Positions 27,482 to 36,863 of a DNA stretch of 64,000 nt are shown piece by piece. The notes under the pieces are model-generated. The model searched no databases. It had not been told where the DNA came from and saw only the letters and a list, made by a program, of their open reading frames with translations. A program made the translations under genes and the position numbers. The stretch lies in NCBI RefSeq assembly GCF_000172795.2, contig NZ_CP020947.1, positions 933,001 through 997,000 of the forward strand, in the 5' to 3' direction. How positions within the stretch are numbered: position 1 is the first letter of the stretch; each line of letters begins with the position of its first letter. Origin of the DNA: Rhizobium sp. CIAT894. Its GTDB lineage: Bacteria; Pseudomonadota; Alphaproteobacteria; Rhizobiales; Rhizobiaceae.

Positions 27482-27609
27482 GCCGACGGCGAGTTTGGCA
27501 ACAACGCCAACCACACTCTCCGTCATCCCAAGCCTTGAGCCTGGGATCCATGCCACGACTACCGGTGGACCCGGCGTGGATGCTCGGCTCAAGGCCGAGC
27601 ATGACGGAG
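27482..27609. repeat. Composite palindromic repeat (CTCCGTCAT family)
   Basis: It has a leader GCCGACGGCGAGTTTGG, then an outer inverted repeat CTCCGTCAT (27518) to ATGACGGAG (27609) enclosing two separate hairpins, CCCAAGCCTTGAGCCTGGG-like and TGCTCGGCTCAAGGCCGAGC. It lies in the 336-nt gap between converging genes; no gene is seen there. Confidence 0.85.
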
Positions 27610-27726
27610 ATTGGGGTGAGCAGGAGACACATTCACACCGCAGATGCCCGTGTCAGCCGCCATCCGCTAGCGAAATCAGGCAGTCGGTCACGGCCTGAAT
27701 TGATCGTGATGAGGGAGGAGAAACCC

Positions 27727-28830
27727 TCAGCAGATCTCCGTCTTGCTGATCTTGATGCCGAAGCCTTCCAGGCCGACATAGTGGCGCTCGCGGCTGGTGA
27801 GCAGCTTGATCGAGCTGACGCCGAGGTCCTTGAGGATCTGGGCGCCGAGGCCGACTTCCAGCCATTCGCTGTCGCGCGTCTGCGCTTCGGCATGGGCTTC
27901 GCGGCCCTGGCTGCGGGCCTTGCGGCCATTGTCGGTGTGGCCGACGCCGACCGAGCCCTCGCGCAGATAGACGATGACGCCGCGGCCTTCCTCGGCAATC
28001 TTCTGCATGTAGAAATCGACCGGGCTGTTCTTGCCGAACAGATCCTCGGCGACATTCTCTGGATGCAGGCGGACCGGGATGTCGACGCCGTCGCGGATGT
28101 CGCCGAAGACGACGGCAAGATGCTGCATCGGGTCCCAGGGCAGGGCATAGGTATGGGCCTTGGCCTTGCCGAACGGCGTGTCGACATCGAAGCTCGCGCC
28201 ATGTTCGATGAGCGTTTCCTTGCGCTGACGATAGGCAATGAGATCGGCGACGGAGACGAGCTTCAGCCCGTGCTGCTCGGCGAAATCGACCACCTGCGGG
28301 CCGCGTGTGACGGTGCCGTCGTCATTGACCAGCTCGGAGATGACGCCGATCGGCGGCAGGCCGGCAAGCTTGCAGAGGTCGACGGCGGCCTCCGTATGGC
28401 CGGAGCGCATCAGCACGCCGCCTTCGCGGGAGACGAGCGGAAAGATGTGGCCGGGACGGACGAAATCGGCCGCACCCACATTCGGATTGGCGAGATTGCG
28501 CACCGTCAGCGTCCGGTCGTCGGCGGAAATGCCGGTCGTCGTGCCGTGCTTGAAATCGACCGAGACGGTGAAGGCCGTCGTATGGGCCGAATCGTTTTCC
28601 GCCACCATGGCATTGAGGTTGAGGCGTTTGGCCTCTTCCCTCGGCATCGGCGCGCAGACGATGCCCGAGGTGTGACGCACGATGAAGGCCATCTTTTCCG
28701 GCGTGGTGTGGACGGCGGCGACGATCAGGTCGCCCTCGTTCTCACGGTCATTGTCGTCCATGACGACGACGATCTCGCCGGCCTCGAAGGCCCTGATGGC
28801 GTCGACGACGCGCTTTTGGTCGTAAGACAT
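27727..28830 (-). CDS. ribB: 3,4-dihydroxy-2-butanone-4-phosphate synthase with degenerate GTP cyclohydrolase II domain
   Basis: 367 aa. The N-terminal half is a complete RibB domain (DDNDRENEGDL near residues 25-35; HTEAAVDLCKLAGLPP), converting ribulose 5-phosphate to the four-carbon riboflavin precursor. The C-terminal half follows the RibA fold (RLHPENVAEDLFG, IAEEGRGVIVYLRE). It lacks the three zinc-binding Cys and the GSLRCDC-type active-site segment, so GTP cyclohydrolase II activity is unlikely. The gene is 9 nt downstream of aroC, probably one operon. Confidence 0.9.
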   Translation of the reverse strand: MSYDQKRVVDAIRAFEAGEIVVVMDDNDRENEGDLIVAAVHTTPEKMAFIVRHTSGIVCAPMPREEAKRLNLNAMVAENDSAHTTAFTVSVDFKHGTTTGISADDRTLTVRNLANPNVGAADFVRPGHIFPLVSREGGVLMRSGHTEAAVDLCKLAGLPPIGVISELVNDDGTVTRGPQVVDFAEQHGLKLVSVADLIAYRQRKETLIEHGASFDVDTPFGKAKAHTYALPWDPMQHLAVVFGDIRDGVDIPVRLHPENVAEDLFGKNSPVDFYMQKIAEEGRGVIVYLREGSVGVGHTDNGRKARSQGREAHAEAQTRDSEWLEVGLGAQILKDLGVSSIKLLTSRERHYVGLEGFGIKISKTEIC

Positions 28831-28839
28831 GGGACGCTC

Positions 28840-29937
28840 CTATTTCAGACGGCCGGTCTGGCCGCGGTCGCGAAGATAATGGTCGGCGACGGCGCAGGCG
28901 ACCATCGCCTCGCCGATCGGCACGGCACGGATGCCAACGCAGGGGTCGTGCCGGCCCTTGGTGCGCACCTCGACATTCTTGCCGTCGGCATCGATCGACT
29001 GACGCTCGGTCAGGATCGAGGAGGTCGGCTTGACGGCGAAACGCGCGACGATCGGCTGTCCGGTCGAGATCCCGCCGAGAATACCGCCGGCATTGTTGGA
29101 AAGGAAGATCGGCACGCCGTCATTGCCCATGCGCATCTCGTCGGCATTGTCTTCGCCCGACGTTTCGGCGGCGGCAAAACCGTTGCCGATCTCCACACCC
29201 TTGACGGCGTTGATCGACATCAGCAGCGAGGCGATATCCTGGTCGAGCTTCGAATAGATCGGCGCACCGAGGCCGGCGGGCACGCCCTCGGCGATCACTT
29301 CGATGACGGCGCCGATCGACGAGCCGTTCTTGCGGATGCCGTCGAGATACTCCTCCCAGACCGGCACGATCGCCGCATCGGGGGAGAAAAACGGGTTCTG
29401 TCCGACCTGATCCCAGTCCCAGTTGCGCCGGTCGATCTTGTGCTTGCCGATCTGCACCAGCGCGCCGCGCACCGTCACACCGGGAACGACGAGGCGGGCA
29501 ATGCCGCCGGCGGCAACGCGCGCGGCGGTCTCGCGCGCCGAGGAGCGGCCGCCGCCGCGATAGTCGCGAATGCCGTATTTCAGGTCATAGGTATAATCGG
29601 CGTGGCCGGGGCGATATTGCCGGGCGATCTCGCCATAATCCTTGGAGCGCTGGTCGGTATTCTCGATCAGCATCGAGATCGGCGTGCCGGTTGATGTCAT
29701 CGTCTCGCCGTCGGCATCCAGCATGACGCCGGAGAGCACCTTTACCAGATCCTCCTCACGCCGCTGCGTGACGAAGCGGGACTGGCCGGGCTTGCGCTTG
29801 TCGAGCCAGACCTGCAGGTCGGCGAGCGTGAAGCGCAGCCCCGGAGGGCAGCCGTCGACGACGCAGCCGAGCGCCGGACCATGGCTTTCGCCCCAGGTGG
29901 TTACGCGGAAGAGGTGACCGAATGTATTGTGCGACAT
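28840..29937 (-). CDS. aroC: Chorismate synthase
   Basis: 365 aa from the ATG at 29937. The N-terminus [20 protein letters not shown] is diagnostic, and [30 protein letters not shown] and the FMN-binding C-terminal part are intact. It makes chorismate from EPSP, the last shikimate pathway step. ribB follows 9 nt downstream. Confidence 0.96.
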   Translation of the reverse strand: MSHNTFGHLFRVTTWGESHGPALGCVVDGCPPGLRFTLADLQVWLDKRKPGQSRFVTQRREEDLVKVLSGVMLDADGETMTSTGTPISMLIENTDQRSKDYGEIARQYRPGHADYTYDLKYGIRDYRGGGRSSARETAARVAAGGIARLVVPGVTVRGALVQIGKHKIDRRNWDWDQVGQNPFFSPDAAIVPVWEEYLDGIRKNGSSIGAVIEVIAEGVPAGLGAPIYSKLDQDIASLLMSINAVKGVEIGNGFAAAETSGEDNADEMRMGNDGVPIFLSNNAGGILGGISTGQPIVARFAVKPTSSILTERQSIDADGKNVEVRTKGRHDPCVGIRAVPIGEAMVACAVADHYLRDRGQTGRLK

Positions 29938-30111
29938 GTGTTCCCACGGTGGCGCGCCAAAGCCGATCGCGCCATTGCTTGAAAAGGCGCGACACTCATA
30001 GGCCAAAAAGCCGCCGAGGCAAAAGCCTTTCTTTGCGCCAAACCGGCTGCGGCGGAAATGCTGTTTCCGGACGACGGCGCATGCCGGCGTCTCTCTATCC
30101 GAGGGCGGCGG

Positions 30112-33100
30112 TCACGAGGCCAGCCGCCATCCCGTTCCTGTGGCTTCGGTGGTGAAATCGTCGAAGGAGAGCGGCCGCGAGAAGGCATAGCCCTGCAGAA
30201 TATCGCAGCCGAGATCGCGCAGCAGTTCGGCATGGGCCGCCGTCTCCACCCCTTCGGCCACCGTCTCGACGCCGAGCGAGCGGGCGATCTCGATGATCGA
30301 GCTGACCAGCGCCCGTTCCTGCGAGGCATTCACGATCGGCTGCACCAGTTGGCGGTCGATCTTCAGTCGCTTCGGCTTCAGCTTCAACAGGCTAACGATC
30401 GAGGTATGGCCGGTGCCGAAATCGTCGACCTCGATATCGATGCCGAGCGCCTTGATACGCTCGAGATTGTGCGAGACGACATCCTCGCTCTCGTCGAGGA
30501 AGATCGATTCCACCAGTTCGAAGGAGAGTTCGCCCGGGCGGATCGAGAGATCGGCGAGCGATTCCAGCAGGCTGCCGTCATGCAGCCGCCGCGCCGAGAC
30601 ATTGACCGAGACCTTGGGTACGGCAATGCCCAGCGCCGTCCAGCGCATCTTGTCGCGCAGCGCCGTTTCCAGCACGATCCGGTCGAGCGTCTGCACAACA
30701 TTGATCTCGTCGGCGATGCGCAGGAACTTGTCGGGGGCGAGCCACCCCTTGGCCGGATGCTTCCAGCGCACCAGCGCCTCGACGCCGGTCAGTTCCATCG
30801 TCCGGGCTGAGAATTGCGGCTGGTACCAGGCGGTGAATTCGCCGTTGTCGATGCCGGCGAGGATCTCGTCGGCCGTGCGCTTGGTGTTGATGACATCGGC
30901 CTGCAGATTGTGATTGAAGAATTCGAAGCGATTGCGGCCCAGGCTTTTGGCGCTGTAGAGCGCGATATCGGCATTGATCAGCACCTTGCGCGCATCGACA
31001 TGGATGCCGTTGGCCAGCGCCACGCCGATCGACACGCCGCAGCGGCAGGAAAAACCCTGAAAATCGATCGGCTGGCGCATCTCCTCGATGATCCTCGTCG
31101 AAAGCTCGGCCATCTCCGTGTCGCCGACGTCGAGCGCGAGGATGACGAACTCGTCGCCGCCGATGCGCGCAACCAGATCGCTGCCGCGGACGTTCCTGGC
31201 GAGCACTTTCGAGGCATGCACCAGCATCGCATCGCCGGCGGCATGGCCGAGCGTGTCGTTGATTTCCTTGAAGCGGTCGAGGTCGATATGCAGTATCGAG
31301 AATTTCTGCCGCTGCCGGCGGCCGTCATGGGTGAGCTTTTCAAGCGCGATATCGAGCTTGCGGCGATTGGCGAGCGCAGTCAGCGGGTCGTGCAGCGAAT
31401 TGTGCTCGATCCTGTTCTTGGCGAGCTCGAGTTCGATATTCTTGGCGACCGCCTCGTCCTTGGCCGCTTTCAGCCGGATCGTCATCAGCATGTCTTCGGT
31501 GGCATCGAAGGCGATGCCCATGATCTTCGTCTCGCCGGTTCCCGTCTGGTGAACCTTGCCGACCGAGCGCACATAGCGCACCGAGCCGTCGTCTGATATC
31601 ACCCGGCAGACGAGGGTGTGCGTATCGCCGTTCTTCTTGAAGTAACGCGCGCTTTCGAGCGCCAGGCCCCGATCCTCGGGGTGGATGCAGCCAAGCCAGG
31701 TCTCTTCGGTCATGAAGCCGTTGCGAGGGGCAAGCCCGTAGAGCTCGTGCATGCGCTCGTTCCAGATCGAGCCGCCCCGGCCGGGCCGCGCTTCCCAGAT
31801 GCCGCACTGATAGGAGTTGAGCGCAAGGTCGAGCCGGCTCGACAGCTCGGCGAGTTCCCCCTCGCGGCTGGAAAGCTCTTCAAGCGCCAGTTCCAGCTCG
31901 GCATTCTTGACCTCGCTCGTGTCCCTGGCTTTGCGCAGCGTGTCGGTCGTCTCCGCATCGACGGTCACGTCCCAGACGATGCCGATCGTCTTGCTGACGC
32001 CGCCGGCATCGGTATAGACGGCGCCGACCGAGCGCAGGTGGCGGATGCCGCCATCGGCAAGCAGGATGCGGTACTGCGCCGTGCAGGCAGCGCCGGCAAT
32101 GCTGCAACTGAAGAAGTGGATTTCGGCGATCTCTCGGTCCTCGGGCAGGATCGCCGCCAGCCATTCGTCGAGCCCTCGGCTTGCCTCCTGCGCCGGCTTG
32201 CCGTGCAGGGCCGCCGCGCGCGCATCCCAGAGCAGGCTGCTGGTCTGATCCTGCAGCTCCCAGATGCCGATATTCGAGGATTTCAGCGCCAGATCGAGCC
32301 GCTGCGACAGTTCCTTGAGTTTCGCCTCGCGTGTTTCCAGCTCGGTGATGTTGCGATTGCGCTCACCGAGCAGCAGCGTGGCGAAGAAAATCGGGATGAT
32401 GATGATGCAGCCGGCGGCAGCGACGATCAGGCGCAGCTCGGTTCGGTTTTCCGGTATTGCGTCCCAGCCGCTGTTCGGGACGACGGAAAGCTCCCATTTG
32501 CCGCCGGGAAAGCCGATCTTCTGGCGAATCGGATCCCTGTCGTCGATATCGGACGACCCGAAGAAGGGGGCTGTTGTCGCGGCCTTCGCCGGCGAGCCGA
32601 CATCGCGGACGGCGATCGAAAGATGGTTGAGATGCGGAAAACGTTCCCGGTTCTCGCGGTCGCGCGCCGGCATCAGCCCGGTCGCCTCGTAGAACATCTG
32701 CTGGTCGATGACGAGCTCGACCGCCCCCCAGAGCCGCCGCTGGCCGTTCTCCTTGGCGAAGACCGGGAAGAATATCGCAAAGCCGTCCCGGCCGTCGATG
32801 CTGACAGGGCCGTAGAAGCGGGCCGACTGATCGCCGGCCGCAGGCGTCATCGCCTGGCGTGAAAACAGCGTTGCGCGCACGTCGCGGCCGATCTGCTCAT
32901 TGCCGGGTAGCCTGGGATAGACGTTGTCGATGATGAAATCCGGTGCGACGGCGATGTGAATGAAGGACGGATTCTGGATCAGCAGCCAGTTGATCTGCCG
33001 CTCCATCTCCTCTCCGTTTGCGGCGCTGACGGAGATCAGATTGGCAAGGTCGCGGACCATGCTGAGGTCCATATTGATCTCAGCCATCACCCTGGCGCGG

Positions 33101-33363
33101 ATGAGGTTCGCCTCGCTTTCGGTGCGGATATGAAGTTCGCGCACATAAGATTGAGTATTGGCCCGGTCGAGGCCGAAGCCGACCATGATAATGACAAGGG
33201 CGACGAACGATGAAACCAGAAACGAGACGCGGGTATTCTTCAACACGCGCCGTAACTGCTTGTTGTCGCTCAGCCTGGAAAGCAAAATGAAACTCCCATA
33301 TTCCGGGCAACTGTAGGGCGCGGGGGTTAATTTACGATTGCCCGCCGGCGATGCCGAAATCAT
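30112..33363 (-). CDS. Membrane GGDEF-EAL protein with extracytoplasmic sensor and PAS domains
   Basis: Up to 1083 aa. The ATG at 33363 lacks a clear ribosome site; a TTG at 33285 has GGGAG 7 nt upstream and may be the true start. TM1 (FLVSSFVALVIIMVGFGL), a CHASE-like periplasmic domain of about 230 residues, TM2 (AAAGCIIIIPIFFATLLL) and two PAS domains are followed by GGDEF and EAL. GGDEF is intact (RIGGDEFVILAL) with an inhibitory RxxD site (RGSD) 5 residues upstream. EAL residues are also intact (GVEALVRW, ELVES, DDFGTGHTSI, KIDRQ, EGVET, QGY). It could make and degrade cyclic di-GMP. Confidence 0.92.
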   Translation of the reverse strand: MISASPAGNRKLTPAPYSCPEYGSFILLSRLSDNKQLRRVLKNTRVSFLVSSFVALVIIMVGFGLDRANTQSYVRELHIRTESEANLIRARVMAEINMDLSMVRDLANLISVSAANGEEMERQINWLLIQNPSFIHIAVAPDFIIDNVYPRLPGNEQIGRDVRATLFSRQAMTPAAGDQSARFYGPVSIDGRDGFAIFFPVFAKENGQRRLWGAVELVIDQQMFYEATGLMPARDRENRERFPHLNHLSIAVRDVGSPAKAATTAPFFGSSDIDDRDPIRQKIGFPGGKWELSVVPNSGWDAIPENRTELRLIVAAAGCIIIIPIFFATLLLGERNRNITELETREAKLKELSQRLDLALKSSNIGIWELQDQTSSLLWDARAAALHGKPAQEASRGLDEWLAAILPEDREIAEIHFFSCSIAGAACTAQYRILLADGGIRHLRSVGAVYTDAGGVSKTIGIVWDVTVDAETTDTLRKARDTSEVKNAELELALEELSSREGELAELSSRLDLALNSYQCGIWEARPGRGGSIWNERMHELYGLAPRNGFMTEETWLGCIHPEDRGLALESARYFKKNGDTHTLVCRVISDDGSVRYVRSVGKVHQTGTGETKIMGIAFDATEDMLMTIRLKAAKDEAVAKNIELELAKNRIEHNSLHDPLTALANRRKLDIALEKLTHDGRRQRQKFSILHIDLDRFKEINDTLGHAAGDAMLVHASKVLARNVRGSDLVARIGGDEFVILALDVGDTEMAELSTRIIEEMRQPIDFQGFSCRCGVSIGVALANGIHVDARKVLINADIALYSAKSLGRNRFEFFNHNLQADVINTKRTADEILAGIDNGEFTAWYQPQFSARTMELTGVEALVRWKHPAKGWLAPDKFLRIADEINVVQTLDRIVLETALRDKMRWTALGIAVPKVSVNVSARRLHDGSLLESLADLSIRPGELSFELVESIFLDESEDVVSHNLERIKALGIDIEVDDFGTGHTSIVSLLKLKPKRLKIDRQLVQPIVNASQERALVSSIIEIARSLGVETVAEGVETAAHAELLRDLGCDILQGYAFSRPLSFDDFTTEATGTGWRLAS

Positions 33364-33524
33364 GGGAAGGAAAAATCGCGGTTAAGGCGGCATCTTGATT
33401 ATATTTAAAATCCTATTCATCAATTGGGCGGGAAAAGCCATTCTTCCGGGCAATTTTCGCCATATTCAGGAGGCTATCTGTGACCAGTCATGTTCTCGTG
33501 CAGCGTTTCAAAAGGATTGTCGCC

Positions 33525-33785
33525 ATGCGTTTCGTCGTCGCCACGCTTTTGGCAACAGCAAGTTTCCTGTCGCCGATGAGCGGTTTTGCCGAAAGCGCCG
33601 ATGTCGAGGCGACGATCAAGAAGGTCGACACCGCCAATCTCGTGCTGACGCTCGATGACGGCAAAACCTATCAGGCGCCCGAGGAATTCAATTTCGACGG
33701 CCTCGAAGCCGGCGTGAAGGTAATTGTCTTCTACACCGAGGTCGACGGCAAACGCGTCATCAACGATCTCGATATCGTCAAGTAG
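33525..33785 (+). CDS. DUF1344 family exported protein
   Basis: 86 aa from the ATG at 33525 with an AAAGGA site; a GTG at 33480 is a weaker alternative. There is a signal peptide (FVVATLLATASFLSPMSGFA). The mature part DVEATIKKVDTANLVLTLDDGKTYQAPEEFNFDGL is the DUF1344 domain, a small periplasmic beta-rich family common in Rhizobiales with unknown function. Confidence 0.85.
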   Translation: MRFVVATLLATASFLSPMSGFAESADVEATIKKVDTANLVLTLDDGKTYQAPEEFNFDGLEAGVKVIVFYTEVDGKRVINDLDIVK

Positions 33786-33793
33786 GCGGGTCA

Positions 33794-34035
33794 ATGAAGC
33801 ACGCCTCAATCATAGTGCGCGCGGATTGGGATGAGAGGCTGGCGTTTGGGTTGCCAGCAGCAACGATATCGAAGGGCTGGCGATCGAGGCCGGCACCGTC
33901 AAAGCCGTCAAGCCTAAAGTTATCGCAGCGATAACCGACCTTTTTGAGCTGAACGGTTTTACCTCGAACCTACCGGAAATCCCCATTCACATCATGGCCG
34001 AACAGCTCGTTCTTATTCGCAATCCAATCTACTGA
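33794..34035 (+). pseudogene. DUF1902 family protein, frameshifted
   Basis: Reading from the ATG at 33794 gives MKHASIIVRADWDE. One frame over, from about 33850 to the stop at 34033-34035, the sequence reads VASSNDIEGLAIEAGTVKAV...VIAAITDLFELNG...IPIHIMAEQL, which is the rest of a DUF1902 protein of about 80 aa. Restoring one G in GATGAGAGG near 33832 would join the two halves. DUF1902 proteins resemble HicB-like antitoxins. No toxin gene is adjacent. A sequencing error is the alternative explanation. Confidence 0.75.
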
Positions 34036-34047
34036 GCGCACGGCCGA

Positions 34048-34638
34048 CTACAACCAGACGATCGTCCGCTCGCCGGTGTCGATCCTGGCGATCCGGTCCT
34101 GCGGGATCGCGCCTTCGGCAGCGCTGCTCTTCGGCAGGTCGGAAATCGTCTGGAAAAACGTGCGGATGACGCCGCCATGCGTCACGCAGACCGTCGGGCG
34201 ATCGACAGACTGCAGCCATGAGCCGGTGCGCCAGGAGAGGATTTCATAGCTTTCCGCGTCGTCGCCGGGCGGGATGAAATCCCATTTCGAGGCGTTGCGT
34301 TCCGCCACCCGTTCGCGCTGCGTCGCCTTCAGCTCCTTGAGCGTCGAGCCCTCCCAGTCGCCGAAGGAAATCTCCACCAGTCTGGAATCGGTGCGATAGG
34401 CGAGCGGCGGCAGGCCCATGGCGGTGCGGACGATTTCCATCGTCGCGCGCGTGCGCTGGAGCGGGCTTGCGACGAAATCGAATGCATCGACCGTCTCGCC
34501 GAGAATTTCGCCCAGCGCCAGCCCGTTCTGACGGGCCTGTTCCAGGCCCGTGGCATTCATCGGGATATCCTTCTGGCCTTGCAGGCGGCGCTCGGCATTC
34601 CAGTCGGTCTGACCGTGTCTGATCACGTAGATAAGCAC
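34048..34638 (-). CDS. Histidine phosphatase family protein
   Basis: 196 aa. The catalytic motif YVIRHGQTDWNAERRLQGQKD is at the N-terminus, and the second His lies in VCVTHGGVIRTFF. It belongs to the phosphoglycerate mutase-like branch (SixA/GpmB/CobC relatives); the substrate is not fixed. The gene lies 21 nt downstream of fabI and is probably co-transcribed. Confidence 0.9.
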   Translation of the reverse strand: MLIYVIRHGQTDWNAERRLQGQKDIPMNATGLEQARQNGLALGEILGETVDAFDFVASPLQRTRATMEIVRTAMGLPPLAYRTDSRLVEISFGDWEGSTLKELKATQRERVAERNASKWDFIPPGDDAESYEILSWRTGSWLQSVDRPTVCVTHGGVIRTFFQTISDLPKSSAAEGAIPQDRIARIDTGERTIVWL

Positions 34639-34659
34639 GGGTCTCGACTCCGGAATGCT

Positions 34660-35478
34660 TTAGTCCTTGACGACCGAAATGTCGGGGGCGTCGACCGCCT
34701 TCATGCCGATGACATGATAGCCGCTGTCGGCATGGTGCACTTCGCCGGTGACGGAGCGCGACAGGTCCGACAGGAGATAGAGGCCGACATCGCCGACTTC
34801 CTCGATGGTGACGGTGCGGCGCAGCGGCGCGTTATATTCGTTCCACTTCAGAATGTAGCGGAAATCGCCGATGCCGGAGGCGGCGAGCGTCTTGATCGGG
34901 CCGGCCGAGACGGCGTTGACGCGGATGTTCTGCGGTCCGAGGTCGACGGCCAGATATTTGACGCTTGCCTCGAGCGCGGCCTTGGCGACGCCCATGACAT
35001 TATAGTTCGGCATCACCTTTTCGGCGCCGTAATAGGTCAGCGTCAGCATGGCGCCGCCATCCGTCATCAGCTTCTCGGCGCGGCGTGCGACCGAGGTGAA
35101 GGAATAGACGGAGATCTGCATCGTCTTGGCGAAGTTGTCGGCCGAGGTGTCGACGTAACGGCCGGTCAGCTCGTCCTTGTCGGAAAAGCCGATCGCATGC
35201 ACGAGGAAATCGATCTTGCCCCAGAGCTTTTCGACGTTTGCGAAAACCTCGTCGATGGTGGCTTCGTCGGCAACGTCGCAGTGGCCGACGAGCGTCGCGC
35301 CGATTTCGGCGGCGAGCGGCTCGACGCGCTTCTTCAGCGCATCACCCTGGTAGGTGAGCGCGACTTCGCCGCCCTGCGCATGAATGGCCTTGGCAATACC
35401 CCACGCAATCGAGCGATTGTTGGCGACACCCATGATGACGCCGCGTTTGCCTGCCATGAGGCCGGATGCTTGAGCCAT
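34660..35478 (-). CDS. fabI: Enoyl-[acyl-carrier-protein] reductase (NADH)
   Basis: 272 aa. GVANNRSIAWGIAKAI is the FabI-specific cofactor motif, and YNVMGVAKAALEASVKYLA contains the Y-x6-K catalytic pair. It completes each fatty-acid elongation cycle by reducing enoyl-ACP. Rhizobia often carry more than one fabI; this is the form next to a DnaJ-domain protein and pdxH. Confidence 0.95.
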   Translation of the reverse strand: MAQASGLMAGKRGVIMGVANNRSIAWGIAKAIHAQGGEVALTYQGDALKKRVEPLAAEIGATLVGHCDVADEATIDEVFANVEKLWGKIDFLVHAIGFSDKDELTGRYVDTSADNFAKTMQISVYSFTSVARRAEKLMTDGGAMLTLTYYGAEKVMPNYNVMGVAKAALEASVKYLAVDLGPQNIRVNAVSAGPIKTLAASGIGDFRYILKWNEYNAPLRRTVTIEEVGDVGLYLLSDLSRSVTGEVHHADSGYHVIGMKAVDAPDISVVKD

Positions 35479-35600
35479 ATTTCGCTCCCTAGGAATTCTG
35501 ATCGATCCTGCCTATGGCATAGGCCGTTAATCGGTTCAAGCTTGGCCTGGATCATCAACTGTTAGGTATCGTAACAAAGGGTGCGAAAGTCATAAATATT

Positions 35601-36863
35601 TCACAGGAACAGGCCCTCGCGCATGCTCCGCATGAGATCTGTGACTTTGTCGTCGGGCTTTTCCCACAGGATAATGCGCAATTCGACGACGAGATCGCCT
35701 CTGCCGCCCTCGTCACGGGGCAGGCCCTGGCCGGCGATTTTGATCGTCTTGTCCGAACCCGACCATGCGGGGATGATAATGTCGAGCGGACCGCTCGGTC
35801 CCTCGATGCGCGCCTCGGTGCCGAGAACGGCATTTTCGATGCTGAGCGGCAGCACGGCGTGGAGGTCGAAACCGTCGACCGTGAAGCGCGGATCGGGCGC
35901 GATGCGAATGGCGATGACGGCATCGCCCCGCTGCATTCCCGGCAGCTTGAAGCCCTGGCCCTTGAGCCTGATCTCGTCACCATCCCTCGTGCCGGCCGGC
36001 AAGGCGAAGCCGATCTCTCGGCCCTCCGGCAGCGACGCGGTGATCCAGGAGCTCTTCAGCACGTCGTCGACCGTTACCGTTGCCGTCGTCACCTCATCCG
36101 GCGCTTTTTCCATGCCCGTATCCTTGGCGCCGGTGAAACGGCGCACCAGGGATGTCAGGATGCTGAGCGGCAGCGACAGGTTGGCGCCTGGATTGGCTGC
36201 CGTCTCCCCGGCTTCCTCGTCGCCCTTGATCTCGACTTCGGCGGCCTCGCCATCCAAGCGCTTGCCGGCCTCGCTCTGGGCGGCCTGTGTCTGCGGGTTT
36301 TGTGTCTGCGGGTTTTGTGTCTGCTGGTTTTGGGCCTGCTGGTACTGCGCCTGTTGGTATTGGGCCTGTTGGTACTGGGCCTGTTGGTACTGGGCCTGCT
36401 GGGCGCGGCCCTGCGCCCGGCCGCCGCCGGCAGCGCGCGCCTGGGCGCCGAAAATACGCTCGACCATCTCGTCGGCGGGCTCGGCCGATCCTGCCTGTTG
36501 CCTGGAGCTGTCGGCTGCCGCCTTCTGGGCTGCGCGCGCAATCTCTTCCATCACCCGTTCGGCATTGGCCTGCGCCGCCTTGGCGCGCACGGCAGCCTCT
36601 CGGGCGGCCTGGCGCTGCTGCATGATCGTCTGTTCCTGCTGCTTGGCTTCGGCCATCCGCATGGCATTGTCGAGCAGGCTGCGTTTGCGCGGGTCTTTCA
36701 GCGTTTCATAGGCGCGGCCGATTTCGGCGAACCGGGCGGTCGCCGTCGGGTCACCCTGATTGTGGTCGGGATGGGCAGCCTTGGCCATATTGCGCCAAGC
36801 CGCCTTGATCTCGTCTGCTGCCGCGTCGCGCTTGACGCCGAGAATTTTATAAGGATCGCGCAT
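35601..36863 (-). CDS. DnaJ-domain protein with Gln-rich tandem repeat
   Basis: 420 aa. The N-terminal J domain has the HPD motif (AAHPDHNQGDPTATARFAEI). Alanine-rich helices follow, then a five-residue repeat of the type QYQQA (about residues 154-193, nucleotides 36286-36405), then a C-terminal DnaJ-like peptide-binding domain (DVLKSSWITASLPEGREIGFALPAGTRDG...GDLVVEL). It lacks the zinc-finger of DnaJ, as in CbpA-type J proteins. It is expected to stimulate DnaK. The repeat number may vary between strains. Confidence 0.9.
   Translation of the reverse strand: MRDPYKILGVKRDAAADEIKAAWRNMAKAAHPDHNQGDPTATARFAEIGRAYETLKDPRKRSLLDNAMRMAEAKQQEQTIMQQRQAAREAAVRAKAAQANAERVMEEIARAAQKAAADSSRQQAGSAEPADEMVERIFGAQARAAGGGRAQGRAQQAQYQQAQYQQAQYQQAQYQQAQNQQTQNPQTQNPQTQAAQSEAGKRLDGEAAEVEIKGDEEAGETAANPGANLSLPLSILTSLVRRFTGAKDTGMEKAPDEVTTATVTVDDVLKSSWITASLPEGREIGFALPAGTRDGDEIRLKGQGFKLPGMQRGDAVIAIRIAPDPRFTVDGFDLHAVLPLSIENAVLGTEARIEGPSGPLDIIIPAWSGSDKTIKIAGQGLPRDEGGRGDLVVELRIILWEKPDDKVTDLMRSMREGLFL
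36286..36405. repeat. 15-bp tandem repeat inside the DnaJ-domain gene
   Basis: Seven full units and a partial eighth of the form TGGGCCTGTTGGTAC, with variants, keep the reading frame and encode the Gln-rich linker. Length changes in steps of 15 bp would be silent to the frame. Confidence 0.9.

Noticed and set aside
27535..29694. A 719-codon open frame antisense to ribB and aroC
   Set aside because: Same GC-driven artefact; both - strand genes have complete family motifs.
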